Shown: positions 9,116 through 18,385, counted from the stretch's first letter. The stretch: DNA of 52,037 nt from Flavobacterium gawalongense (GCF_007097265.1 NZ_VJZP01000030.1:1-52037), one strand, 5' to 3'. Numbers and translations are program-made. The notes: a model not told the origin generated them from the sequence alone.

Positions 9116-9540
9116 TGGTAAAAAAATACAAAATCTATATTGATGAAAATATGCCAAGCCAATTGGCTCATGGTTTACATACTTTGCAACAACCTCAAAA
9201 CGCAAAAGATGGTTTCGATATAGAAGTACTTTCTATCAAAGATGTATTTGGACAAGGAGCACAAGATGAAGATTGGATACCAATAGTTGGTGCTGAAAAC
9301 GGTATTGTAATCACTCAAGATTTTAGAATACAATCCCAAAAACACCAACGCGAGTTATATATAGAAAGTGGCGTTGGTATTTTATTTCTTAATCCCCCTT
9401 CAAATGGTGGATTTTCTTATTGGGATTTAGTTAAAAAATTAATTTCGGAATGGGAAGACATTAAGAAAATAATCAAAAAAAACAAAACGCCTTTTGCTTA
9501 CAGAGGAACATCAAGAACAAAATTTGAGAAAATGGATTAG
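9115..9540 (+). CDS. PIN-like (DUF5615/VapC45-type) putative toxin nuclease
   Basis: This 141-residue protein has the start of a PIN-like fold, YIDENMP with Asp10, and a second acidic strand, VITQDFRI, typical of the DUF5615 / VapC45 PIN-like group. Such proteins are predicted metal-dependent RNases. It is coupled by a 1-base overlap to the DUF433 gene upstream. The pair is best read as a toxin-antitoxin module lodged between hsdR and hsdS. Activity is not shown by the sequence alone. Confidence 0.72.
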   Translation: MVKKYKIYIDENMPSQLAHGLHTLQQPQNAKDGFDIEVLSIKDVFGQGAQDEDWIPIVGAENGIVITQDFRIQSQKHQRELYIESGVGILFLNPPSNGGFSYWDLVKKLISEWEDIKKIIKKNKTPFAYRGTSRTKFEKMD

Positions 9541-9635
9541 TTTTTATTTGATAAGAATAAATCATATAAAAACACGCTATTTTACAGCAATATCTAATTT
9601 GACTACAACTCAAAATTATTAATAATTTGCCTTTA

Positions 9636-10865
9636 ATGACACAAAAGAATAAATTACCAAAAGATTGGAAATGGGTTAAACTCAAAGAAGTTTGTGAAGT
9701 TATTACAGGTACAACACCCCCAAAATCTGATATGACTAATTATGGAAAGGATATACCCTTTTTTAAACCACCTCATTTATGGGATGGTTTAATTGGTGAA
9801 ACAGAAGAAATGCTTTCTTCAAAAGGAGCTACTAAAGCTAGAATTGTACCTCGAAACACTGTATTAGTTACTTGTATTGGTAATCTTGGAAGAACAGGTT
9901 TTGTAATGAAAGAAGCTGCATTCAATCAGCAAATAAATGCAATACTTGAAAATGAAAAGATTGACGGAAAATATATCTTTTACCAAGCACAATCACCAAC
10001 TTTTAGAAATCAATTAGGAAAACTAGCTACTGGAACAACCGTTTCTATAGTAAATAAAGGAAATTTTGAAACTATTAGTATTCCTTTGGCTCCACCAAAT
10101 ATTCAACAAGCAATTGTCTCCAAAATAGAAGAACTATTTAGCGAGTTAGACAAAGGCATTGAAGATTTAAAAACCGCACAACTGCAACTCAAAACCTATA
10201 GACAAAGCGTGTTGAAATATGCTTTTGAAGGGAAGTTGACAAATAAAAAGGTTAAGGAAGGAGAATTACCGAAGGGATGGAAATGGACAAATGTAAAAAA
10301 TATAACAACTCTTTTGGGTGATGGTTTACACGGAACTCCAAAATATGATCCTGATGGTGATTACTATTTTATTAATGGTAATAACTTAACCGATGGCAAA
10401 ATAGAAATTAAAGAGAATACAAAAAAAGTTTCCAAAATTGAATTTGAAAAATATAAAAAACAATTAAATGATAAAACCATTTTTGTCTCTATAAATGGTT
10501 CACTAGGTTATACAGCTTTCTATAATAATGAACCTGTAATCCTTGGGAAAAGTGCTTGTTATTTTAATGTAAAAGAAGATATTGATAAACACTATATTAG
10601 ATACATTTTTACTAGTCAAAGATTTACAAATTATTCCATTAAAGTTGCAACTGGAAGTACAATAAAAAATGTTTCTCTTAAATCAATGAGAGAATTTGAA
10701 ATTCCGCTTCCATCAATCGAAGAACAACACCGCATCGTCCAAGAAATCGAAAGCCGTTTGAGCGTTGCCGATAAAATGGAGGAAAGCATCAGTCAAAGTT
10801 TATTCCAAGCCGAGGCATTGAGACAGAGTATATTGAAAAAGGCGTTTGAGGGCAAACTTGTATAA
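9636..10865 (+). CDS. hsdS: Type I restriction-modification specificity subunit S
   Basis: The 409-residue protein has the classical two-repeat architecture. Each half begins with a target-recognition domain (LPKDWKWVKLKEV at the start, LPKGWKWTNVKN in the middle) and ends with a helical conserved region (RQSVLKYAFEGKL about residue 192, RQSILKKAFEGKL at the C-terminus). The two recognition domains differ, implying a bipartite target. The ATG at 9636 is preferred over an in-frame TTG at 9627. The gene follows the toxin-antitoxin pair after about 95 AT-rich bases. The recognition sequence cannot be predicted from the sequence alone. Confidence 0.92.
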   Translation: MTQKNKLPKDWKWVKLKEVCEVITGTTPPKSDMTNYGKDIPFFKPPHLWDGLIGETEEMLSSKGATKARIVPRNTVLVTCIGNLGRTGFVMKEAAFNQQINAILENEKIDGKYIFYQAQSPTFRNQLGKLATGTTVSIVNKGNFETISIPLAPPNIQQAIVSKIEELFSELDKGIEDLKTAQLQLKTYRQSVLKYAFEGKLTNKKVKEGELPKGWKWTNVKNITTLLGDGLHGTPKYDPDGDYYFINGNNLTDGKIEIKENTKKVSKIEFEKYKKQLNDKTIFVSINGSLGYTAFYNNEPVILGKSACYFNVKEDIDKHYIRYIFTSQRFTNYSIKVATGSTIKNVSLKSMREFEIPLPSIEEQHRIVQEIESRLSVADKMEESISQSLFQAEALRQSILKKAFEGKLV

Positions 10866-10873
10866 TATGTACC

Positions 10874-11061
10874 GAGCCTACGGCTCTCTATGACGGTGGC
10901 GTTTTGTTGTGTCAACTGGACTGAAGTCCAGCCTTACAAAATGGGTCGAGCCGATGGCTCTGAGACGTAATGAATAAATCCCGTTGGGATGACCAATGTT
11001 GTAGCAACGGATTTTAATCCGTTGATATTAAAAACAAAACGAGCAAAAAGTTCCGTAGGAA
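10874..11061. repeat. Cluster of six different short palindromes
   Basis: Six perfect small hairpins lie in 190 bases: GAGCC/GGCTC 10874-10886, TGGACT/AGTCCA 10917-10930, GAGCC/GGCTC 10948-10960, ATCCC/GGGAT 10978-10990, CAACGGAT/ATCCGTTG 11005-11024 and TTCC/GGAA 11051-11061. Loops are 2-4 bases. It resembles REP-like palindrome mosaics scattered in Bacteroidota genomes. There is no coding frame through it. It separates hsdS from the next gene. Confidence 0.65.
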
Positions 11062-11100
11062 GGACACGTATTATTGAATTTTAAAATAACAGATTATAAT

Positions 11101-11787
11101 ATGGAATTACAATCAGAAGGACATTGTATTTTTTGCAATGAATACTTTTCTCAAAAAGACATCGGCAAGCATTTGGCGACTCATTTGAAAATAAAGGAAA
11201 AGGAAGATAAAGGAAAAAAAACAAATGGCTTCAATCACATAGTGGTTGAAGCAGATGTTATGTTTTTGCAGCTACTGGTGAGAAGTACTTGTGAGATGGA
11301 AGAAATCGACAATTTCCTAAGAGATATTTGGTTAGAGTGTTGTGGTCATGACAGTGGTTTTCACATCAAAAGAGGAGAAGAAATCGAGATGGATGATATT
11401 GTTGGTAATGTATTAACACCTAAAACCAAAGTCTCCCACGACTATGATTACGGTACAACTACCAGAACATTTATAAAAAGCGTAAAAGTATATGATTTAG
11501 ACTTTGATGATGATGACATTGTTTTGCTGTCAAGAAATGAACCCTTAAAGATTATGTGTTCTGTCTGCAATAAAAAAGCAGCGACTGTATTATGTTCGGT
11601 ATGCTTGTGGGAGGGCGATTCCTATTTTTGTAATACCTGTGCCAAAAAGCATGCTAAAACCTGTGAAGATTTTGACGATTATGCCAGTATGGATGTGGTG
11701 AATTCCCCTCGAATGGGAGAATGTGGTTATGAAGGAGGCAGTTTTGATAAAGAAAGAGACGGCGTGTATAAAGAAAGAAAAAAGTAA
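11101..11787 (+). CDS. Zinc-finger protein with plasmid pRiA4b ORF-3-like domain
   Basis: The 228-residue protein has three visible parts. An N-terminal C2H2-like finger (CIFCNEYFSQKDIGKHLATH) comes first. A middle region then follows the pRiA4b ORF-3 pattern (LRDIWLECCGHDSGF, then the acidic HDYDYGTTT). A C-terminal zinc ribbon has four or more Cys pairs (CSVCNKK, CSVCLW, CNTCAKKH). ORF-3-like proteins are common in mobile and defence regions but have no settled function. The ATG at 11101 is preferred over a TTG at 11074. It lies 2 bases before hsdM, so the two are probably one transcript. A link to the restriction-modification system is inferred only from position. Confidence 0.65.
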   Translation: MELQSEGHCIFCNEYFSQKDIGKHLATHLKIKEKEDKGKKTNGFNHIVVEADVMFLQLLVRSTCEMEEIDNFLRDIWLECCGHDSGFHIKRGEEIEMDDIVGNVLTPKTKVSHDYDYGTTTRTFIKSVKVYDLDFDDDDIVLLSRNEPLKIMCSVCNKKAATVLCSVCLWEGDSYFCNTCAKKHAKTCEDFDDYASMDVVNSPRMGECGYEGGSFDKERDGVYKERKK

Positions 11788-11789
11788 AA

Positions 11790-13283
11790 ATGAGCAAAGA
11801 TAATTCAGCAAACACTTCAAGTATAGTTTCCAAAGTATGGGCATTTTGTCAAACCCTTAGAGACGATGGCGTGGGCTATGGCGACTACTTGGAGCAATTG
11901 ACCTATTTGCTTTTCCTGAAAATGGCAGACGAATACAGCAAGCCTCCCCACAACAGAGAAATGCCAATTCCTGCGGAGTATGCTTGGGAAACCTTGACTA
12001 CCAAAAGTGGTACTGAGTTAGAGTCACATTATAACATCATGTTGCGTGAGTTGGCCAAAGAAAAAGGCATCTTGGGGCAAATCTTTGTCAAGAGCCAAAA
12101 CAAGATACAAGACCCAGCCAAGTTATATAAATTGATTGCGCTCATTAATGCCGAGAATTGGATTTTGATGGGCGTAAAAGACAAAGGCGATATTTATGAA
12201 GGCTTATTGGAGAAAAATGCCGAAGACACTAAAAGTGGTGCAGGTCAGTACTTCACGCCACGTCCATTAATCAAAGCAATGGTCGAATGCTTGCGTCCTG
12301 AACCGTTAAAAACCATAGCGGATCCGGCTTGTGGTACAGGAGGATTTTTCTTGGCGGCGTACGATTGGATTGTGGACAATCGTGATTTAGACAAAGAAGC
12401 TAAACAATTCCTGAAATACGAAACGTTTTTCGGAAACGAGATTGTAGCCAGTACCAGACGTTTGGCACTGATGAATTTGTTCTTGCATAATATTGGCGAT
12501 ATTGATTCCGATAATTTTATTTCGCCCAATGATTCCTTGATTACGGATTCAGGTACGCGCTATGATTATATTTTAGCCAATCCGCCTTTTGGTAAAAAAA
12601 GTAGTATGACCTTTACCAATCAAGACGGCGAACAAGAGAAAGAAGATTTGACTTATAACCGTCAGGATTTTTGGGTAACTACGAGCAACAAACAGTTGAA
12701 CTTTGTGCAACACATTCGCACGATGCTCAAAACAACAGGAATGGCAGCAGTGGTGTTGCCTGATAATGTTTTATTTGAAGGCGGAGTGGGTGAAACGGTA
12801 CGTAAAAAACTATTGGAAACCACCGATTTGCACACCATATTGCGTTTGCCAACAGGGATTTTCTATGCCAATGGTGTAAAAGCAAACGTATTGTTTTTTG
12901 ATGGAAAACCGTCAAGTAAGGACGTTTGGACAAAAGAAACCTGGGTGTATGATTACAGAACCAATATTCATCATACGCTAAAAAAGAATCCATTAAAACT
13001 AAAAGATTTAAAAGATTTTATTGCTCTTTACAACCCTGAAAATAGAAACAAACGTACTGAAACCTACAATGCAGCAACCAATCCCGAAGGACGTTGGAGA
13101 AAGTTCTCTTACGATGAAATCATTGCCAGAGATAAAACGAGTTTAGACATCACTTGGTTAAAAGACAAATCCTTGGCGGATTTGGATAATTTACCCGATC
13201 CCGATGTTTTGGCGTTGGAAATCGTGGAGAATATTGAGGCTAGTCTGGATAGTTTTAGGGTGATTATTGCTTCGTTGAAGTAA
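11790..13283 (+). CDS. hsdM: Type I restriction-modification DNA methyltransferase subunit M
   Basis: This 497-residue protein is an N6-adenine methyltransferase of the HsdM family. An N-terminal helical domain (about 10-130) is followed by the S-adenosylmethionine motif DPACGTGGFF (178-187) and the catalytic NPPF motif (264-267). No break is visible. With HsdS it would form the methylase. The locus order, hsdR - toxin/antitoxin - hsdS - zinc-finger gene - hsdM, is unusual compared with the common contiguous hsdRMS or hsdMSR orders. Because hsdR is broken, it may act as a stand-alone methylase. Confidence 0.95.
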   Translation: MSKDNSANTSSIVSKVWAFCQTLRDDGVGYGDYLEQLTYLLFLKMADEYSKPPHNREMPIPAEYAWETLTTKSGTELESHYNIMLRELAKEKGILGQIFVKSQNKIQDPAKLYKLIALINAENWILMGVKDKGDIYEGLLEKNAEDTKSGAGQYFTPRPLIKAMVECLRPEPLKTIADPACGTGGFFLAAYDWIVDNRDLDKEAKQFLKYETFFGNEIVASTRRLALMNLFLHNIGDIDSDNFISPNDSLITDSGTRYDYILANPPFGKKSSMTFTNQDGEQEKEDLTYNRQDFWVTTSNKQLNFVQHIRTMLKTTGMAAVVLPDNVLFEGGVGETVRKKLLETTDLHTILRLPTGIFYANGVKANVLFFDGKPSSKDVWTKETWVYDYRTNIHHTLKKNPLKLKDLKDFIALYNPENRNKRTETYNAATNPEGRWRKFSYDEIIARDKTSLDITWLKDKSLADLDNLPDPDVLALEIVENIEASLDSFRVIIASLK

Positions 13284-13332
13284 ACTTGTGGATGTATATT
13301 GATCCGTGTTTCGGTTTTATGTGGAGGGATAA

Positions 13333-13360
13333 ATTAGGGTCAAAAGGGTCAAAACCTAAT
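13333..13360. repeat. Inverted repeat enclosing a tandem 9-mer
   Basis: ATTAGG (13333-13338) and CCTAAT (13355-13360) flank two copies of GGGTCAAAA. It lies in the gap after hsdM and may be a weak terminator or chance. Confidence 0.3.
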
Positions 13361-13404
13361 ATGTAAAAACAAACAGCTATTGTTTCTTAAAAGTATATAA
13401 ATAT

Positions 13405-13446
13405 AAAATGGTTTGACTTTTCAATTCTAAAGTCAAACCATTTTTT
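13405..13446. terminator. Bidirectional terminator between hsdM and the endonuclease III gene
   Basis: A perfect 12-bp stem (13409-13420 against 13429-13440) extended by AAAA/TTTT on the two sides gives a T run on both strands. It lies between the convergent hsdM and endonuclease III genes. Confidence 0.8.
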
Positions 13447-14104
13447 ATAAATCCAAACCTTCCTTCAATAACTTTTTATAATACTCACAAACCGCATTAA
13501 TCGGACATTCCGGGCATTGGGGTGTCGGACGACAAATTTCTCTTCCCAGAAACGAAATTGCCATCCCGATTTCTCCCCAAATTTCTCTTGGGAGTACTTG
13601 CATGAGTTGTTTTTCGGCTTTAATTCCGTCTTTGGCTTCGGTAATTAATCCAATTCTGGGCGCTACTCTAATAACATGTAAATCGGCAATAATTCCTTTT
13701 GCGGGAACTTTTGCTTCCCGCATGATCACATTCGCTGATTTTCGTCCAATACCTTTCAGGGCAACTAAATCCTCCATAGTAAGCGGAATATTCTCGTCTT
13801 TTTTGATGGTTTGAGCGATTTCCAACAACCAGTTGGCTTTGGTTCCAAAGTTCCTGACATTGGAGATATAAGGGATTAATGCATCTACATTCGAAACAGA
13901 CAAACTTTTCATATTTGGGTATACTTCAAATAAAGCAGGAGCAATTTTATTGATATGAGCATCAGAATCTTGTGCAGATAAAACAACCATAACCAAAAGC
14001 TGGTATAAATTGTGGTAATCTAACGGATGTTTTCGTCCTTTATACTTTGTTAAAATTGGTTCTAATTTTTTAGCCCAATCATTTGAGGTTTCAAATAAAT
14101 CCAT
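13445..14104 (-). CDS. nth: Endonuclease III-like DNA glycosylase/AP lyase
   Basis: This 219-residue HhH-GPD protein is likely to excise oxidised pyrimidines and cut abasic sites. The helix-hairpin-helix is LKGIGRKSANVIM, which holds the expected catalytic lysine, and the catalytic Asp lies in ADLHVIRV. Four cysteines near the C-terminus (CRPTPQCPECPINAVC) would bind a 4Fe-4S cluster. The first spacing is five residues, one shorter than in E. coli Nth. It could belong to a divergent Nth-like branch. It faces hsdM across a shared terminator. Confidence 0.85.
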   Translation of the reverse strand: MDLFETSNDWAKKLEPILTKYKGRKHPLDYHNLYQLLVMVVLSAQDSDAHINKIAPALFEVYPNMKSLSVSNVDALIPYISNVRNFGTKANWLLEIAQTIKKDENIPLTMEDLVALKGIGRKSANVIMREAKVPAKGIIADLHVIRVAPRIGLITEAKDGIKAEKQLMQVLPREIWGEIGMAISFLGREICRPTPQCPECPINAVCEYYKKLLKEGLDL

Positions 14105-14207
14105 GGCATTATTTTTCTTTAAAATTATCTGACTTATTGTTTCTCACTTTTGATGATTTGTCATTTATATCTCGCAAAGTCGCAGAGACGATACCCATTG
14201 TCGTTTA
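14105..14207. other. Short gap with CGCAAAGTCGCAGAGACG motif
   Basis: The stretch CGCAAAGTCGCAGAGACG (about 14173-14190) resembles a short dispersed sequence frequent in flavobacterial spacers. No gene is seen. Confidence 0.3.
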
Positions 14208-14597
14208 TTACTCTTTAAAATCTACTGATAAAGAATTCACACAATAGCGTTGTCCAGTTTTGGTAGGTCCATCGTCAAATACATGTCCGAGGTGGCTGCC
14301 ACAATTGGCACAAAGGATTTCAGTACGTTTCATTCCATATGTGACATCCGAAATATATTGTACTTTTCCAGGAATCGATTCATCAAAAGAAGGCCAACCA
14401 CAATGCGCATCAAATTTGGAGTTGCTTTCGAATAAAGGTTCTCCGCAGGCACCACAGCAATACGTTCCTTTTTCGTAATGTAGGTTATAGGTTCCGGTAT
14501 GAGGATATTCGGTTCCTTTTTGACGAAGAATTCGGTAGCGCTCTTCACCCAATTGTTCTTTCCATTCTAGTTCTGTTTTTTCGATAGGATATTTCAT
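14208..14597 (-). CDS. msrB: Peptide-methionine (R)-S-oxide reductase
   Basis: This 129-residue protein reduces methionine-R-sulfoxide in proteins. Two CxxC pairs (CGACGE and CANCGS) bind structural zinc, HCGWPSF is the family signature, and the catalytic Cys is in RYCVNSLS. The frame opens further upstream to 14666, but that extension would overlap the hydrolase gene and the family begins near MKYPIEKT, so the ATG ending at 14597 is chosen. It appears cytoplasmic, with no signal peptide. Confidence 0.92.
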   Translation of the reverse strand: MKYPIEKTELEWKEQLGEERYRILRQKGTEYPHTGTYNLHYEKGTYCCGACGEPLFESNSKFDAHCGWPSFDESIPGKVQYISDVTYGMKRTEILCANCGSHLGHVFDDGPTKTGQRYCVNSLSVDFKE

Positions 14598-14631
14598 GTT
14601 TTTAAGTTTTTTGCATAACGTTGTAAAACAG

Positions 14632-15498
14632 TTATTTGTTTTGAATAAATTGAACTGTTTTTTCAATTACTTTATGGTTACCAAGAATTTTTCTATGCCC
14701 TAATCCATCGGTTAGGAGTAACTCTCCATTTTTTAGGTATTTATGAATGTGCATTGCTGCTGTTACCGGAACTTCGGGATCATTATTATCATGGATAACT
14801 AAGACAGGAATAGTAGTCTCTTTTGCGGCTAAATAAGCAGAATAACTGTTCATATCTTCTTTATATTTTTTTTCAAAATACAAACGCAAACGCGTGCTTA
14901 TACTTGGTTTCAATTTTAATTTTGCCACAAAATCATCCATGATATCTTGCACGATATCGCCACTGCCAATAACTACGGCATGATTTACTTTTAATCCTTT
15001 TTTTATAGCATTCAAAACGGACATTCCACCTAATGAGTGGCCAACTGCGGCTTCAAATGGACCAAATTGTTTGTCAATTTCTAAAATTGTAGCAATAAAG
15101 TCGGACATAATGGACGTTTTTCCGGGTGATTTTCCGTGTGCGGGTGCATCAAAACTTACGGTGGAATATTCTGTTTTTAGTAATTCGTCAGCTATTTTGA
15201 ATAACTGTGTTCCGCGTCCTGACCAGCCGTGAACTAATAAAATTTTCTTTTCACTTTTACCATATTGATATAAAACGACCTCTTTGTCAATTGCCGGAAT
15301 TTTGATTAATTTTTGGACACTATTACGGTCCATTTCTAATTCTCTTTTTGGAATTTTATGTTTTATGGGCGTAGTAAAGAGTTTAGCAATAAATAATGTT
15401 ATTAATTTTGGCGAAATAAACGAGATTAATTTACTTGTTAATAAGATAATCTTAGGAATTTTCAATGATTGTGTATGAATAGAAGTTTTTTTTGTCAT
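14632..15498 (-). CDS. Alpha/beta hydrolase
   Basis: The 288-residue protein has an alpha/beta hydrolase fold. The oxyanion-site motif is LVHGWSGRG, the nucleophile elbow is GHSLGG, the acid is in HDNNDPEVP and the histidine is in GLGHRKILG. A hydrophobic stretch near residues 15-45 could associate with the membrane. Substrate is unknown. It lies upstream of msrB on the same strand with about 34 bases between the chosen ends, so co-transcription is possible. Confidence 0.75.
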   Translation of the reverse strand: MTKKTSIHTQSLKIPKIILLTSKLISFISPKLITLFIAKLFTTPIKHKIPKRELEMDRNSVQKLIKIPAIDKEVVLYQYGKSEKKILLVHGWSGRGTQLFKIADELLKTEYSTVSFDAPAHGKSPGKTSIMSDFIATILEIDKQFGPFEAAVGHSLGGMSVLNAIKKGLKVNHAVVIGSGDIVQDIMDDFVAKLKLKPSISTRLRLYFEKKYKEDMNSYSAYLAAKETTIPVLVIHDNNDPEVPVTAAMHIHKYLKNGELLLTDGLGHRKILGNHKVIEKTVQFIQNK

Positions 15499-15686
15499 TT
15501 CAATAAATTTTCAAGCGAGTTATTATGTTATAGTTTTTTTACTAAATTTAGAAAAACATAAAAGTAATATTTTTTACAAAGTTTTTATTGGGATTAACAT
15601 AAATACTGGAATAATAAATATTTAGAATTGTTAAAAAATTAATTGAATAGTATTAGAATTAACGGAAAAACAACAAAATTTCATAA

Positions 15687-17108
15687 ATGGAAATATTTCA
15701 TATCAGTGCAGAATGTTACCCCGTAGCAAAAGTAGGAGGTTTAGCCGATGTTGTAGGGGCGTTACCAAAATATCAAAATAATGCAGGACATCATGTAAGA
15801 GTTGTGATTCCTTGTTATGATTCAAAGTTCAAAAACGAAAATGAGTTTGAATGTGTACATTGGGGTCATGTAAAGTTAGGAAGTTTTCATTTCCCTTTTA
15901 ACGTTCTCAAAGAAAAAACGGATAAGTTAGGATTTGAATTGTATTTAATTGAAATTCCAGAATTATTTGATCGAAAAGAAGTTTATGGTTATCAGGATGA
16001 TATTGAACGATTTTTATCTTTCCAAATTGCTTCTTTAGATTGGATAATAGGAAGAAACGAAGTTCCGGATGTTATCAATTGTCATGATCATCATACAGGT
16101 TTAATCCCTTTTATGATGTTGTATTGTCATAAATACAAAAAATTGCAAAATACACCTTCTATGATTACCATTCATAATGGTTTGTATCAAGGGCAGTTTG
16201 GATTTGATAAATTACATTATTTACCGGAGTTTGATTTGGCTCATGTGAATGTTTTAGAATGGGATAATAGTATCAATTCGCTCGCTGTAGGAATTAAGTG
16301 CGCTTGGGCAGTGACGACAGTTTCTCCTAATTATTTGAATGAAATCAATTATTCGGCTAATGGATTAGAATCCTTGTTTAATCTGGTACGATATAAATCC
16401 AGAGGAATTTTGAATGGAATTGATATCGAAGTTTGGGATCCGGCCAAAGATAATATGTTGGAAAAGAACTATTCGATTAAAAATTTCGAAAAAGGAAAAC
16501 AGGAAAACAAAGAAAAATTATGTAATCTGTTCAATTTAGATCCAAGAAAACCACTTTTTAGTTTTATTGGAAGATTATTAGAAGAAAAAGGAGGCGATTT
16601 ATTACCGCATGCTGCAGCACTGGCATTATCTGAAAATTATAACCAAATTAATATTTTAATTCTAGGATCGGGAAATCCAATTATTGAAAATCAACTGAAT
16701 AGTTTATTGGCGGATTATAAAGGTAATTACAATACTTTTATAGGGTATAATGAAGAATTAGCTCATTTAATTTACGCGGGCTCTGATTTTCTATTAATGC
16801 CTTCTAGAGTGGAACCATGTGGCTTAAATCAAATGTATTCGTTGCGATATGGAACAATTCCTATTGTAAGAAGGACAGGAGGATTAAAAGATACGGTTAT
16901 TGATTTTGGAGATGATGGAAATGGAATTTGTCATGATCAGGCAACAGTAGGAGATGTTTGTTATTCGATTCAAAGAGCAGTCGATTTATATGACGATAAA
17001 AAACATTTAAATAAAATCAGAAAAATAGGAATGAGCACGGATCATTCCTGGGAAAGAGTCTGTCAGGAATATATAGAAATGTACAATTTAATAATTAAGA
17101 AGAAATGA
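15687..17108 (+). CDS. glgA: Glycogen synthase
   Basis: This 473-residue GT5 enzyme transfers glucose from ADP-glucose to a growing glucan. The N-terminal KVGGLADVVGALP motif binds ADP-glucose. The C-terminal half has the GRLLEEKG and MPSRVEPCGLNQ motifs with the catalytic glutamate region. It opens a cluster with glgC, which starts inside its stop codon (ATGA overlap), and glgB. It is bacterial cytoplasmic type and of full length. Confidence 0.95.
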   Translation: MEIFHISAECYPVAKVGGLADVVGALPKYQNNAGHHVRVVIPCYDSKFKNENEFECVHWGHVKLGSFHFPFNVLKEKTDKLGFELYLIEIPELFDRKEVYGYQDDIERFLSFQIASLDWIIGRNEVPDVINCHDHHTGLIPFMMLYCHKYKKLQNTPSMITIHNGLYQGQFGFDKLHYLPEFDLAHVNVLEWDNSINSLAVGIKCAWAVTTVSPNYLNEINYSANGLESLFNLVRYKSRGILNGIDIEVWDPAKDNMLEKNYSIKNFEKGKQENKEKLCNLFNLDPRKPLFSFIGRLLEEKGGDLLPHAAALALSENYNQINILILGSGNPIIENQLNSLLADYKGNYNTFIGYNEELAHLIYAGSDFLLMPSRVEPCGLNQMYSLRYGTIPIVRRTGGLKDTVIDFGDDGNGICHDQATVGDVCYSIQRAVDLYDDKKHLNKIRKIGMSTDHSWERVCQEYIEMYNLIIKKK

Positions 17109-18385
17109 AAGCTAAAAAGAAAAATGTTATTGCAATTATTTTAGGTGGTGGACAAGGATCCAGATTATACCCATTGACAGAAACAAGATCTAAACCAGCT
17201 GTGCCGATAGGAGGTAAATATAGATTGGTCGATATTCCTATTTCAAATTGTATGAATTCAGATATTTATAGAATGTTTGTTTTGACGCAATTCAACTCAG
17301 CTTCTTTAAATGCACATATTAAAAACACGTATAACTTTAGTATTTTTAGCCATGCATTTGTTGATATTCTTGCTGCGGAACAAACTCCTGATAATCCGAC
17401 TTGGTTTCAAGGAACTGCAGATGCTGTAAGACAGTGTATGCCTCATTTCTTAAACCATGATTTTGATTATGCATTAATACTTTCGGGAGATCAGTTGTAT
17501 CAAATGGATTTTAACGATATGCTGGAGGAGCATATTAGAAAAGAAGCTGATATTACGATTGCTACCTTACCGGTAAATGCAAAAGATGCTCCTGAATTTG
17601 GAATATTAAAAACAAACTCCGAAAGTTGTATTGAATCTTTCATTGAGAAACCTGCAAAAGAGTTGTTGCCAGATTGGGAATCTGATGTGAGCGAGCAAAT
17701 GAAGAGTGAAGGAAAACATTATTTGGCTTCGATGGGAATCTACATATTCAACAAAAAATTGTTGGTAGATATAATGTCCAATAAGGAAACTAAAGATTTT
17801 GGTAAAGAAATTATTCCACAAGCTGTTGGGAAGAAAAAGATATTGAGTTACCAATATGAAGGGTATTGGACTGACATTGGTAATATAGATTCCTTTTTTG
17901 AAGCTAATATTGGATTAACAGAAGACTTGCCTAAGTTTAATTTATTTGATAACGACAATAAAATTTACACTAGACCAAGATTGTTACCACCATCTAAATT
18001 CCAGAAAACAACGGTTGACAGATCATTAATTTCTGAAGGTTGTATTTTGAATGCCAAAGAAATAAACCATTCCGTGATTGGTATTCGATCTAGAATTGGT
18101 GAAGGTACCATAATTCAAAATTGTTATGTGATGGGGAATGATTTCTATCAGAATATTGATGATATGAATGAAGACATTAAAAATAATAAACAATTGATAG
18201 GCATTGGAGAAAGATGTTTTATAAAGAATGCTCTTGTAGATAAAAATTGCAGAATTGGTAATGATGTTTACATCAATGGAGGCAGTCATTTAGAAGATTT
18301 TTCTAATGAATTATATGCCATTAAAGACGGAATTGTTGTTATCAAAAAAGGAGCAGTTATACCTGACAATTATATCATTAAGTAA
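17105..18385 (+). CDS. glgC: Glucose-1-phosphate adenylyltransferase
   Basis: This 426-residue enzyme makes ADP-glucose, the committed step of glycogen synthesis. The nucleotidyltransferase signature GGGQGSRLYPLT is at the N-terminus. FIEKP, the glucose-1-phosphate region, lies near residue 180, and a left-handed beta-helix fills the C-terminus. Its ATG overlaps the glgA stop by four bases, so the two are translationally coupled. Confidence 0.95.
   Translation: MKAKKKNVIAIILGGGQGSRLYPLTETRSKPAVPIGGKYRLVDIPISNCMNSDIYRMFVLTQFNSASLNAHIKNTYNFSIFSHAFVDILAAEQTPDNPTWFQGTADAVRQCMPHFLNHDFDYALILSGDQLYQMDFNDMLEEHIRKEADITIATLPVNAKDAPEFGILKTNSESCIESFIEKPAKELLPDWESDVSEQMKSEGKHYLASMGIYIFNKKLLVDIMSNKETKDFGKEIIPQAVGKKKILSYQYEGYWTDIGNIDSFFEANIGLTEDLPKFNLFDNDNKIYTRPRLLPPSKFQKTTVDRSLISEGCILNAKEINHSVIGIRSRIGEGTIIQNCYVMGNDFYQNIDDMNEDIKNNKQLIGIGERCFIKNALVDKNCRIGNDVYINGGSHLEDFSNELYAIKDGIVVIKKGAVIPDNYIIK

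Noticed and set aside
10866..11100. CRISPR-like array
   Set aside because: The repeated units are palindromes of different sequence and spacing, not identical repeats with regular spacers.
13333..13360. Riboswitch-like element after hsdM
   Set aside because: There is only one short inverted repeat and a two-copy 9-mer with no conserved core; position downstream of a gene end does not suit a leader.
14598..14666. Upstream extension of msrB
   Set aside because: The extra residues are not part of the MsrB family and would overlap the hydrolase gene; the ATG at 14597 fits the family start.
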